Of a DNA stretch of 12,471 nucleotides, positions 1 to 6,406 are shown in pieces. Positions within the stretch are counted from its first letter, which is position 1, and each line of letters begins with the position of its first letter. The position numbers and the translations under genes were made by a program. Source of the stretch: an uncultured Sphingomonas sp. (lineage in GTDB: Bacteria; Pseudomonadota; Alphaproteobacteria; Sphingomonadales; Sphingomonadaceae); assembly GCA_902806295.1 (NCBI GenBank), contig CADCWB010000088.1, forward strand, positions 1-12,471, read 5' to 3'. The notes beneath the pieces were generated by a model. That model saw only the letters and a program-made list of their open reading frames with translations, made no database searches and was not told where the DNA came from.

Positions 1-2
1 AG

Positions 3-119
3 GGCAGGGGGCGTGGAACGCTGTTCGGCGTGGCGGCGTTGGCACTCGCCCTGCCGGTCTTACGGCTGGTGGTCCGCTGGCTGGACTTCATGCCCGATCC
101 GCCGAAGCGTCCGGATTAG
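3..119 (+). CDS. C-terminal fragment of an unidentified membrane protein
   Basis: The frame starting at base 3 is open from the window edge to a TAG stop and encodes 38 residues. They read as a hydrophobic segment (VAALALALPVLRLVVRW) followed by a short polar tail ending in DPPKRPD, which looks like the last transmembrane helix and cytoplasmic tail of an inner-membrane protein. The family cannot be recognised from this fragment. It converges on the DsbA-like gene: its TAG stop overlaps the TAA stop of the minus-strand gene within the bases TTAG. That tight packing supports both reading frames being real. Confidence 0.55.
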   Translation, partial: GRGRGTLFGVAALALALPVLRLVVRWLDFMPDPPKRPD

Positions 120-835
120 CTGTCTGTAGCCGCACGCGCGTCGGCAATGGCTTTCTTCAGCACTTCGTAGCCGACCGCCCCGTTCAGGACCCGGTCGCCG
201 ACCACAAACAACGGTGTACCGCTGGCGCCAAGCTCGCCGGCAATCTGGTAGTTGCGCTTCAGCTCAGCATCGAACTCGGGGCTGTTCGGAATGGCCATAG
301 GGACCCCTGCGGCAGTGGCCGCCTGGGTCAAGGTCTCAGGCGACGGCCGCCCCGCGGCATAGAGCGCATCGTGGAACTGTTGGAAGCGTCCGGCCTTGCT
401 GGCGGCCAACGCCATCCGCGCGGCCGCCTCGCTGTTGGGACCGAGGATCGGGAATTCGCGGTAGACGATCCGCAGCCCGGGATCCTCCTTGATCAAGCGG
501 TCCATGATGGGCAGCGACGCCTTGCAGTAGCCGCAGGCGTAATCGTAGAACTCAACCAAGGTCACTTCAGGCTTGGCGGCGCCGGCCCAAGAGGAGCCGA
601 ACGGCGTCTCCAGTGATGCGCGCCGGGCCTGCAGCACGGGAGCGAACTGCTTCTCGCGGAGCCGGTCGGCGGTTTCGACCAAGATTTCGGGATTGCGGCT
701 TAGCGCTTCCCGCACCAGCCGATCGCCATAGCCGGCGCGCGCGACAAGCAACAGGACCAGCAGCATCAGCGCGGCACCGATCACCCCCCCAAGGATCGCT
801 CCACCCCACGACGATCCGCTGCTCCGTTGCGTCAC
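116..835 (-). CDS. DsbA-like membrane-anchored thiol:disulfide oxidoreductase
   Basis: Protein of 239 residues in the DsbA/Com1-like thioredoxin family, which forms or shuffles disulfide bonds in exported proteins. Residues 11-33 form one hydrophobic helix, best read as an uncleaved membrane anchor or signal peptide facing the periplasm. A helical linker follows (about 40-80), then the thioredoxin fold. The active-site CxxC is C101-G-Y-C104 after the strand VEFYDYA, and these are the only cysteines. The cis-proline loop is T207-P208 in ASGTPLFVVGD. The start is GTG at 835, overlapping the TGA of the upstream protease gene (GTGA), so translational coupling is likely. No strong separate ribosome binding site is seen. 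The neighbour is a periplasmic BepA-like protease, which fits a shared envelope quality-control role (inference). The CGYC dipeptide does not by itself decide between oxidase and isomerase activity. Confidence 0.88.
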   Translation of the reverse strand: MTQRSSGSSWGGAILGGVIGAALMLLVLLLVARAGYGDRLVREALSRNPEILVETADRLREKQFAPVLQARRASLETPFGSSWAGAAKPEVTLVEFYDYACGYCKASLPIMDRLIKEDPGLRIVYREFPILGPNSEAAARMALAASKAGRFQQFHDALYAAGRPSPETLTQAATAAGVPMAIPNSPEFDAELKRNYQIAGELGASGTPLFVVGDRVLNGAVGYEVLKKAIADARAATDS

Positions 836-2193
836 TTCTTCTTCTTGTCCTTCTGCACCTCGGCCTTGGAGACCATGGCGATATCCTGCGCGCGAAGATA
901 GTCCGGCGTGCCGGACGGGATCCCGCGCAGCGCCGTCTCTGCACTGACCAGCGCAAGCTTGGCATTGCCTTCGAGGTTGTAGCGTTCGGCGGTAGCGAGG
1001 GCCGCGCGCGCAATGTCGCCCTTGCGGTCGTAAATCACCCCGAGCTGATACCAGGCGAACGGATTGTCATTGTCGCGATTGACGGCAGTCTTCAGGACCT
1101 TCTCCGCCTCGGGGTAATTGTCCTGCTTCTCCGTTGCAATCAATGCGTGGCCGAGCATGGCCGCGATCATCGGCTGGTTGGGGGCAGCCGAGACCGCCTC
1201 GCGAAGGGGCGCAACCGCTTCCTGCGGCCGGCCGGACTCCAGCAGCACCTGACCTTTCAGCTCAAGAAAGAACGGATCGGTGGGCGCGGTCGCCAGCAGC
1301 GCGTCGGACTCGGCAAGCGCTTTGTCGCGGTAGGCCTGCCGGTGATAGGCGTAGGCGCGAGCGTAGTGGGCGGGAATGGACTTGTCGCTCTCGGGATAGC
1401 GCGCCAGCACCTGCTGCGGGTCCGAGATATAGCCGGCCAGCTTGGCCCGGACGCGCTGGAAGCGGGCTTCCAGCCGGGGGTCGGTCGGGTTGCTCCAAGC
1501 CGCATCCTTTTCATAGTTCGTCCGCAGCGCCGTGATGCGTTCGCTCGAAAGCGGGTGAGTCCGATCGTAGCTGTCGGTGGCGTAAACGGCCAGCCGGAAC
1601 TCCTGGTTCTGCAGCTTCTTGAAGAAGTCCAGGCTGCCCCGGCCACTCACGCCGGCCCTGGCGAGGTAGGCCGCGCCGGCCTGATCAGCGGTGGTTTCCT
1701 GGGCGCGGGTGAAGGACAGGAAGTTGCCCATCGCCGCTTGCTGGCCGGCCGCCAGCACGCCCATTGCCGCTTCCCCGGCGCCGGCCGCCATCGCCAGCCC
1801 GCCCAGCACCAGGCTGAGGATCTGAATGACGCTGGCCTTTTTCATGCCGTCGTACATTCGGATGGAATGCCCGCCGGCAACGTGGCCCAGTTCGTGGGCG
1901 ATCACGCCCTGTAGCTGGTTGGCGTTATCGGAGGCGATTAGCAGGCCGGAGTGAATGTAAACGACTTGGCCCTGCGCCACGAACGCGTTGATCTCCGGAT
2001 CATTGATCATGACCACCTTGACCACCTTTGGATCAAGCTGGGCCGCCTCGATCAGCGGCTTGGACAGATCGTTGAACAGCTGCTCGGTTTCGCTGTCGCG
2101 GAGGATCGACTGAGCTTCGGCCGGCTGCGCCGCTGCCATGGACAGGGTCAGGGCCAGCATCAGCCAACGGGCGAACAAGGTCATGTGTCGCAT
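832..2193 (-). CDS. M48-family periplasmic metalloprotease with TPR repeats (BepA/YfgC-like)
   Basis: Protein of 453 residues. Residues 1-28 form a Sec signal peptide ending near AEA-QS. The peptidase domain follows: the zinc motif is H100-E-L-G-H104 within VIAHELGHVAGGH, the third zinc ligand is E166 in RAQETTAD, and H213-P214 in THPLSSER matches a conserved M48 element. Residues about 270-425 are helical repeats of TPR type (for example ALAESDALLATAPTDPFFLELKGQVLL). This order matches E. coli BepA (about 487 residues), a periplasmic protease and chaperone that helps LptD and the BAM complex assemble and degrades stalled intermediates; that role is transferred by family. The start at 2193 is supported by GAAGG seven bases upstream; an ATG nine bases downstream is less well placed. 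The lysine-rich C-terminus (KDKKKK) overlaps the start of the DsbA-like gene. The protein contains no cysteine. It lies downstream of rne on the same strand, after a hairpin. Confidence 0.9.
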   Translation of the reverse strand: MRHMTLFARWLMLALTLSMAAAQPAEAQSILRDSETEQLFNDLSKPLIEAAQLDPKVVKVVMINDPEINAFVAQGQVVYIHSGLLIASDNANQLQGVIAHELGHVAGGHSIRMYDGMKKASVIQILSLVLGGLAMAAGAGEAAMGVLAAGQQAAMGNFLSFTRAQETTADQAGAAYLARAGVSGRGSLDFFKKLQNQEFRLAVYATDSYDRTHPLSSERITALRTNYEKDAAWSNPTDPRLEARFQRVRAKLAGYISDPQQVLARYPESDKSIPAHYARAYAYHRQAYRDKALAESDALLATAPTDPFFLELKGQVLLESGRPQEAVAPLREAVSAAPNQPMIAAMLGHALIATEKQDNYPEAEKVLKTAVNRDNDNPFAWYQLGVIYDRKGDIARAALATAERYNLEGNAKLALVSAETALRGIPSGTPDYLRAQDIAMVSKAEVQKDKKKK

Positions 2194-2200
2194 GCTCTTG

Positions 2201-2205
2201 CCTTC
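2201..2205 (-). promoter_or_regulatory. Ribosome binding site of the M48 protease gene
   Basis: On the minus strand GAAGG lies seven bases before the ATG at 2193. This favours that ATG over the in-frame ATG at 2184, for which the spacing would be 16 bases. Confidence 0.6.
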
Positions 2206-2272
2206 ACGTGCGAGGGCTGAACGGGAGGTGAAAGGAACGAGCCCTCGGCCCTCGTGGAGCGCTCAGGCTACG

Positions 2273-2309
2273 AAGCGGTCCAGCCTCGGGTAAGAGGGCT
2301 GGACCGCTT
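2273..2309 (-). terminator. Hairpin downstream of rne, possible terminator or 3' end
   Basis: A perfect 13-bp inverted repeat (AAGCGGTCCAGCC at 2273-2285, GGCTGGACCGCTT at 2297-2309) with an 11-base loop lies about 20 bases after the rne stop. As minus-strand RNA it forms a very stable stem, but it is followed by CTTCGTAG rather than a run of U. It is therefore a weak intrinsic terminator at best, or an mRNA-stabilising or processing hairpin. It separates rne from the protease/DsbA pair, so those genes may depend on read-through or on a promoter I could not identify between 2194 and 2272. Confidence 0.5.
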
Positions 2310-2320
2310 GCTTCGCGCTG

Positions 2321-2337
2321 TCGGCTGTTTTAGCCGA
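2321..2337 (-). other. rne: Small hairpin enclosing the rne stop codon
   Basis: TCGGCT (2321-2326) and AGCCGA (2332-2337) are perfect inverted repeats around a five-base loop. The rne TAA stop spans the loop and the base of the stem. It is a short structure just upstream of the larger hairpin at 2273-2309. Its function is unknown and it may be chance. Confidence 0.3.
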
Positions 2338-5056
2338 AGGTGCGCTGCCACCAGCCCCGGCGCGGGTTGCCGTTGGCATCCCCGTCCGTGTCGTTGCTGG
2401 CCTCCGGCCCGGACTCCACACTTTCGGCAGCCTGCTGCGCCTCGACGGGAGTCTCCGGCTGGGCGGCCTGCTCAGACGCGGGCTCGGCCTCGCGTAGCAC
2501 GGGTGAGGGTGCCTGCTCCGCGGCCGCCGGCTTCTTGGCGCGCGAACGACGCTTTGGCTTGGCCGGCGCCTCCGCCTCAATCGCCCCGGCATCGGCCGGC
2601 GCGTCGAGAGCGGCTTCGGCAAGCGGCTGTGCTTCAATGGCGGGCTCGGACTGAGCTTCGGCCGTCTCGCTCGCTGCCTTCCGGGAGCGGGGACGACGGC
2701 GGGCCTTCGGCTTCTCGTCTTCGCTCGCCACAGGTGCAGGCTCAAGCACGTCGGGCGACGGATCCTCGGAAGGCACCGGTTCCTTCATCGGCGCGTCGTC
2801 AGGTGTCGGAGGGTTGGCCGGAGGATGGCCTTCTTCGCGCTCAGGCAGCGGCTCGCCACCTTCGCTGGCCTCCCGCTCGCCGCGCCGACGCCGACCACCA
2901 CGGCGACCACGACGAGGGCGGCGGTTGTCATCTTCGGCCGCGTGCTCACTACGAGCTTCGGCCGGTTCGGCGTCGGTGTCCACCACCTCGCCCGAGTCCA
3001 GGGCAGCCTCATCTTGGTGCTCGACGTCTTCGGAGGCGGGCTCGCCACCGACATCGCCTTCTTCCCGGCGATTGCGACCACGGCCGCCCCGCCGACGCCG
3101 ACGCCGACGGCGGCCATTGCGGTCGTCCTCGCCTTCGCCGCGTTCAGCCAACTCGGCGCGGTCGCCGCGCACCGCCTGCTCCTCGGCTTCGTCTTCCTCC
3201 TCGAAATCCTCCAGGTCCTCGAACTCGTCGACCTCCGGCTCATCGTCGATCGCGGGCGCTGGAAGCGCGGCCCGCACGGGAGCGACCGGACGCGGACCCG
3301 AGCTTTCGACACTCATTCGAGCGCCTTCGAAGCTCTCGTCCAGCAGCACTTCGACGACGACGCCATAACGTGCCTCGAGATCGGCCAATTCCGAGCGCTT
3401 TTTGTTGAGCACGTAGATCGCAGCTTCGCGGCCCGCACGCAGGCATACCTTCTCGCCGCGACCACGCGCCGCTTCGTCCTCCAGCATCCGCAACGCCGAC
3501 AGGCCAGCCGACGATGCGGTCCGCATCAGGCCGGTGCCTTCGCAATGCGGGCAGGCCTTGGTGGAAGCTTCCAGCACCCCGGTGCGCAGGCGTTGACGGC
3601 TCATCTCCATCAGCCCGAAGCTTGAGATCCGACCGACCTGGATGCGCGCGCGATCGTTCTTGAGCGCCTCCTTCATCGCCTTCTCGACCTTCCGGACATG
3701 GCCGCTCTGTTCCATGTCGATGAAGTCGATCACGACCAGCCCGGCCATGTCGCGCAGGCGCAGCTGGCGTGCGATCTCCTGGGCCGCTTCTAGGTTGGTG
3801 GCGTAGGCAGTCTGTTCGATATTATGCTCACGGGTGGATCGCCCGGAGTTGATGTCGATCGAAACCAATGCCTCGGTCGGATTGATGACCAGATAGCCGC
3901 CCGACTTGAGTTGGACCACCGGCTGATACATCGCGTTTAATTGATCTTCGACGCCTTGGCGCTGGAACAGCGGAGTGGTTTCGGCATGCAGCTGTACGCG
4001 CCGGACGTGGCTCGGCATCAGCAGCTTCATGTAGCCGCGCGCCGCCTTGAAGCCTTCTTCGCCCTCGACCATCACCTCGTCGATCTCACGGTGATAAAGA
4101 TCGCGGATGGCCCGCTTCACCAGATCGCTGTCGCGGTAGATGAGGGCAGGAGCACTCGATTTGAGCGTGTTCTCGCGCACCTCGTCCCAGAGCCGGGCGA
4201 GATAGTCGAAGTCGCGCTTGATCTCGGTCTTGGTGCGCTGCAGCCCGGCAGTGCGGACGATCAGCCCCATGGTGGAGGGCAGCTTCAGCTCCGCCATGAT
4301 GGTCTTCAGGCGCTTGCGATCGGCGCCATTCGAGATCTTCCGGCTGATCCCGCCGCCATGCGACGTGTTGGGCATCAGCACGCAGTAACGACCAGCCAGG
4401 CTCAGATAGGTGGTCAGAGCCGCGCCCTTGTTGCCGCGCTCTTCCTTGACCACTTGAACCAGCAGCACCTGGCGGCGCTGGATCACGTCCTGAATCTTGT
4501 AGCGGCGGCGGAGATCCTGGCGCTTGCGACGAAGTTCGTCGGCGGCCGCCTCGTTGGCCGAGGAGCGGCGGCCGCGGCGGCGTGGCTGGTCCTCGCTCCC
4601 ATTATCTCCAGGGGCACTCTCATCGGCGTCTGCGTCGAGCTCAGCCTCGGGTTCCTCGTCCGCTTCGTCGGCCAGCCGCTCGTCGGCGTCCTCGTCGCTT
4701 TCTTCGAGCTCGCCGGCAGCTTCAGCCGCGTCATAGGCGGCGGCGCGCAGCCGCTCTTCTTCGGCGGCATGCTCGGCTTCTTCAGCCAGCAAGGCGTCAC
4801 GATCCGACTTGGGGATCTGATAATAGTCCGGGTGGATCTCGCTGAAAGCGAGAAAGCCGTGGCGATTGCCGCCATAATCGACGAAGACTGCCTGCAGCGA
4901 CGGTTCGCCCCTAATTACCTTAGCGAGATAGATATTGCCTTTGAGCTGCTTGTGCTCGGCGGATTCGAAATCAAATTCCTCGATCCGGTTTCCCTGGACG
5001 ACGGCGACCCGGGTTTCCTCCGGGTGGCGCGCGTCGATCAGCATGCGCATGGTCAT
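2330..5056 (-). CDS. rne: Ribonuclease E, RNA degradosome scaffold
   Basis: Protein of 908 residues; RNase E cleaves single-stranded AU-rich RNA in mRNA decay and in rRNA and tRNA processing. The S1 domain starts near residue 36 (KGNIYLAKVIRGEPSLQAVF), is interrupted by an acidic insertion (about 82-185), and resumes with VLLVQVVKEERGNKGAAL. The DNase I-like catalytic part keeps both metal-binding aspartates, D401 (VSIDINS) and D444 (VVIDFIDM), equivalent to E. coli D303 and D346. The zinc-link cysteines are C502-P-H-C505. Residues after about 600 are low-complexity: acidic tracts, arginine-rich blocks (649-664, 712-724) and the final GWWQRTFG. The start at 5056 is chosen because GGAG lies eight bases upstream; the frame is open 63 codons further, but that extension has no family resemblance. 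A long GC-rich leader suggests autoregulation, as known for E. coli rne. The arrangement divergent to amiC fits alphaproteobacterial gene order. Confidence 0.96.
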   Translation of the reverse strand: MTMRMLIDARHPEETRVAVVQGNRIEEFDFESAEHKQLKGNIYLAKVIRGEPSLQAVFVDYGGNRHGFLAFSEIHPDYYQIPKSDRDALLAEEAEHAAEEERLRAAAYDAAEAAGELEESDEDADERLADEADEEPEAELDADADESAPGDNGSEDQPRRRGRRSSANEAAADELRRKRQDLRRRYKIQDVIQRRQVLLVQVVKEERGNKGAALTTYLSLAGRYCVLMPNTSHGGGISRKISNGADRKRLKTIMAELKLPSTMGLIVRTAGLQRTKTEIKRDFDYLARLWDEVRENTLKSSAPALIYRDSDLVKRAIRDLYHREIDEVMVEGEEGFKAARGYMKLLMPSHVRRVQLHAETTPLFQRQGVEDQLNAMYQPVVQLKSGGYLVINPTEALVSIDINSGRSTREHNIEQTAYATNLEAAQEIARQLRLRDMAGLVVIDFIDMEQSGHVRKVEKAMKEALKNDRARIQVGRISSFGLMEMSRQRLRTGVLEASTKACPHCEGTGLMRTASSAGLSALRMLEDEAARGRGEKVCLRAGREAAIYVLNKKRSELADLEARYGVVVEVLLDESFEGARMSVESSGPRPVAPVRAALPAPAIDDEPEVDEFEDLEDFEEEDEAEEQAVRGDRAELAERGEGEDDRNGRRRRRRRRGGRGRNRREEGDVGGEPASEDVEHQDEAALDSGEVVDTDAEPAEARSEHAAEDDNRRPRRGRRGGRRRRGEREASEGGEPLPEREEGHPPANPPTPDDAPMKEPVPSEDPSPDVLEPAPVASEDEKPKARRRPRSRKAASETAEAQSEPAIEAQPLAEAALDAPADAGAIEAEAPAKPKRRSRAKKPAAAEQAPSPVLREAEPASEQAAQPETPVEAQQAAESVESGPEASNDTDGDANGNPRRGWWQRTFG

Positions 5057-5262
5057 GAATTTGTCTCCGGGCGCGCGCGGCGGGCGTGCCCAGGCGGCGC
5101 GCGCGTGCTCTGTCCAGCGCGGGCGCGGAAGGTCCGCGGGCGCCGGGAATGATGATGATGGAAGATGCCTCTGCTGCCTGACGCCCCCCGGAACCTGTCG
5201 GGAGAGACGCGCCGTCCGGCCCTGTAAGGAGCGCGAACCGGGCAATCTTTGGCGTCATGCAG
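5057..5262 (-). promoter_or_regulatory. rne: Long structured 5' leader of rne
   Basis: Up to about 200 bases precede the rne start and contain no convincing gene. On the minus strand there are two clear hairpins. One has an 8-bp GCGCGCGC stem (5071-5078 with 5097-5104) enclosing a smaller GGG/CCC stem, ending two bases before the Shine-Dalgarno. The other is CGCGGA-AGG-TCCGCG at 5124-5138. A GAT tetrad repeat (5151-5162 on the plus strand) lies between this and the putative promoter. In E. coli a structured leader lets RNase E cleave and down-regulate its own mRNA; a similar function here is an inference from position and structure only. Confidence 0.4.
5065..5068 (-). promoter_or_regulatory. 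rne: Ribosome binding site of rne, decides the start
   Basis: GGAG on the minus strand is followed by eight bases and the ATG at 5056. Two further in-frame ATGs (5050, 5044) would have spacings of 14 and 20 bases. The site begins two bases downstream of a strong hairpin (5071-5104), so ribosome access could depend on folding of the leader. Confidence 0.6.
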
Positions 5263-5268
5263 CGTCAA
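5239..5268 (-). promoter_or_regulatory. rne: Candidate rne promoter
   Basis: TTGACG (5268-5263 on the minus strand) is a good -35 match. The bases 15 to 17 positions downstream read GATTGCCC, a poor -10. It is the best sigma-70-like site I could find upstream of rne, and it would give a leader of roughly 175 bases. No convincing matching promoter was found for amiC between 5269 and 5433; TAGGCT at 5420-5425 is a possible -10 without a good -35. Confidence 0.3.
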
Positions 5269-5433
5269 CCTGAAATGGCTGAAACTCCGGATAGCTGGAG
5301 CCTCAGCGGCGGCTCGAGCGGAAAAACCTCCGTCGAACGAAGCCGGCGTAGCACCCCCGTGCACCTGCCGCAACCAGCGGGCGGTAGCGAAGTGCTTCAA
5401 GCCGGCGCCCATCTGTCCTAGGCTGCTGCGTAG

Positions 5434-6324
5434 ATGGCGGGCGGACGAAAATCATGGCATGGCCAGGCACTCGTGGCGGGAGGCGTATTCGCCCTCTGTG
5501 TACTTGTAGCTGCCTCGCTTGGCCGTAGCCCGGAACCGCAAGTCAGCGGCGACCGCGCCGCTCTCGGTGAGGCTCGGTCTGGCGCGATGACCGTGGACCT
5601 GCCAGCAACCCTGGCGGGCGTCCGAGTGACCGAAGCACGCACGCCAGGCCGTCCGCTGGTGGTGATCGATCCCGGCCATGGCGGGCGGGATCCCGGGGCG
5701 ACGGGGGTGGCAGCTGGCACTCGTGAGAAGGAACTGACCTTACTGGTAGCCCGGGAGTTGCGCGACGAGCTGGCGCGCCGTGGCCGGGTGCGGGTCGCGC
5801 TCACTCGGGAGGGCGATGCCTCGTTGGAGCTGGATCGCCGGGCCGACATCGCCCGCAGGCTTGGCGCCGACCTGTTCATCTCGCTGCACGCCGACAGCGC
5901 CAAGGATCCGCAGGCGCGGGGGGCGACTGTTTATTCCCTATCGGACGTCGCCTCCGACGCGGACGCCGCCCGTCTGGCCGCGGCCCAGGGCGCGCCGGGT
6001 GCGTCGGTCAGCAGCGTGGCGGACGGCAGCGTCCGCACCTTGTTGGCCGATCTAGCGGCACGCGACGCCATGACCGGCTCGGCCGATTTCGCGGTTCGCT
6101 TGCTGGATCGAGCAACCGGACGAGTCGAGCTGCGCCCTGAGCCGCACCGCTTTGCTGCCTTCCGGGTGCTCCGCCGAACCGAGGCTCCTGCCGTCTTGTT
6201 CGAAATGGGTTACCTGTCCAACGCCATGGATGAGGCGATGCTGCGCGATCCCGGGACGCGCGGGCGAATGGTCGCGGCACTGGCGCAAGCGGTCGAAACC
6301 GAGTTGGCGCTGGCTCGCCGCTAG
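5434..6324 (+). CDS. amiC: N-acetylmuramoyl-L-alanine amidase (Amidase_3), periplasmic
   Basis: Protein of 296 residues. It cleaves the amide bond between N-acetylmuramic acid and the stem peptide, as needed for daughter-cell separation. Residues 12-29 are a hydrophobic signal or anchor segment, followed by a variable linker to about residue 70. The rest is a single Amidase_3 domain: zinc ligands H82 (VVIDPGHGG), E98 (GTREKE) and H152 (FISLHAD), and the catalytic glutamate E257 in VLFEMGYLSN. Unlike E. coli AmiB/AmiC there is no recognisable AMIN domain, so recruitment to the septum must differ. The ATG at 5434 has only a weak Shine-Dalgarno; the next possible in-frame start (GTG near 5473) would cut into the signal segment. 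mrcA follows after 82 bases on the same strand, pairing a wall hydrolase with a wall synthase. The symbol follows common usage for this gene order. Confidence 0.92.
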   Translation: MAGGRKSWHGQALVAGGVFALCVLVAASLGRSPEPQVSGDRAALGEARSGAMTVDLPATLAGVRVTEARTPGRPLVVIDPGHGGRDPGATGVAAGTREKELTLLVARELRDELARRGRVRVALTREGDASLELDRRADIARRLGADLFISLHADSAKDPQARGATVYSLSDVASDADAARLAAAQGAPGASVSSVADGSVRTLLADLAARDAMTGSADFAVRLLDRATGRVELRPEPHRFAAFRVLRRTEAPAVLFEMGYLSNAMDEAMLRDPGTRGRMVAALAQAVETELALARR

Positions 6325-6406
6325 TCGGCAGCCCGACGGGCTCGCCGCCATCAAGCGCGCTTTCAATGCTTTAACCTCTCGCCGGGAGCCGCTAGATGCA
6401 GGGCCG

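Noticed and set aside
613..1914. Long plus-strand open frame of 433 codons over the protease gene
   Set aside because: It is antisense to a well-supported M48 protease and has no recognisable family; long antisense frames are expected in high-GC DNA.
2800..3130. Repetitive-looking GC-rich stretch that might be a DNA repeat array
   Set aside because: It is the coding sequence for the arginine- and acid-rich tail of RNase E; the repetition is due to codon choice for Arg, Glu and Asp.
3941..5152. Plus-strand open frame of 403 codons over rne
   Set aside because: Mirror of the RNase E coding frame, with no start signal and no domain resemblance.
5149..5181. Tiny plus-strand ORF starting with four ATG codons (MMMMEDASAA)
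   Set aside because: It arises from a GAT microsatellite, lies about 250 bases from amiC and has no ribosome binding site.
5057..5245. Possible 63-residue N-terminal extension of RNase E
   Set aside because: No family resemblance, and GGAG at the right distance supports the start at 5056.
4971..5258. Upstream open frame overlapping the rne start on the minus strand
   Set aside because: Its ATG lies inside the candidate promoter region, it has no Shine-Dalgarno, and its sequence turns into the shifted shadow of rne.
6152..6406. Possible 85-residue N-terminal extension of PBP1A overlapping amiC
   Set aside because: The extension is out of phase with the amidase and shows no homology to PBP1A; normal PBP1A features begin right after the ATG at 6407.
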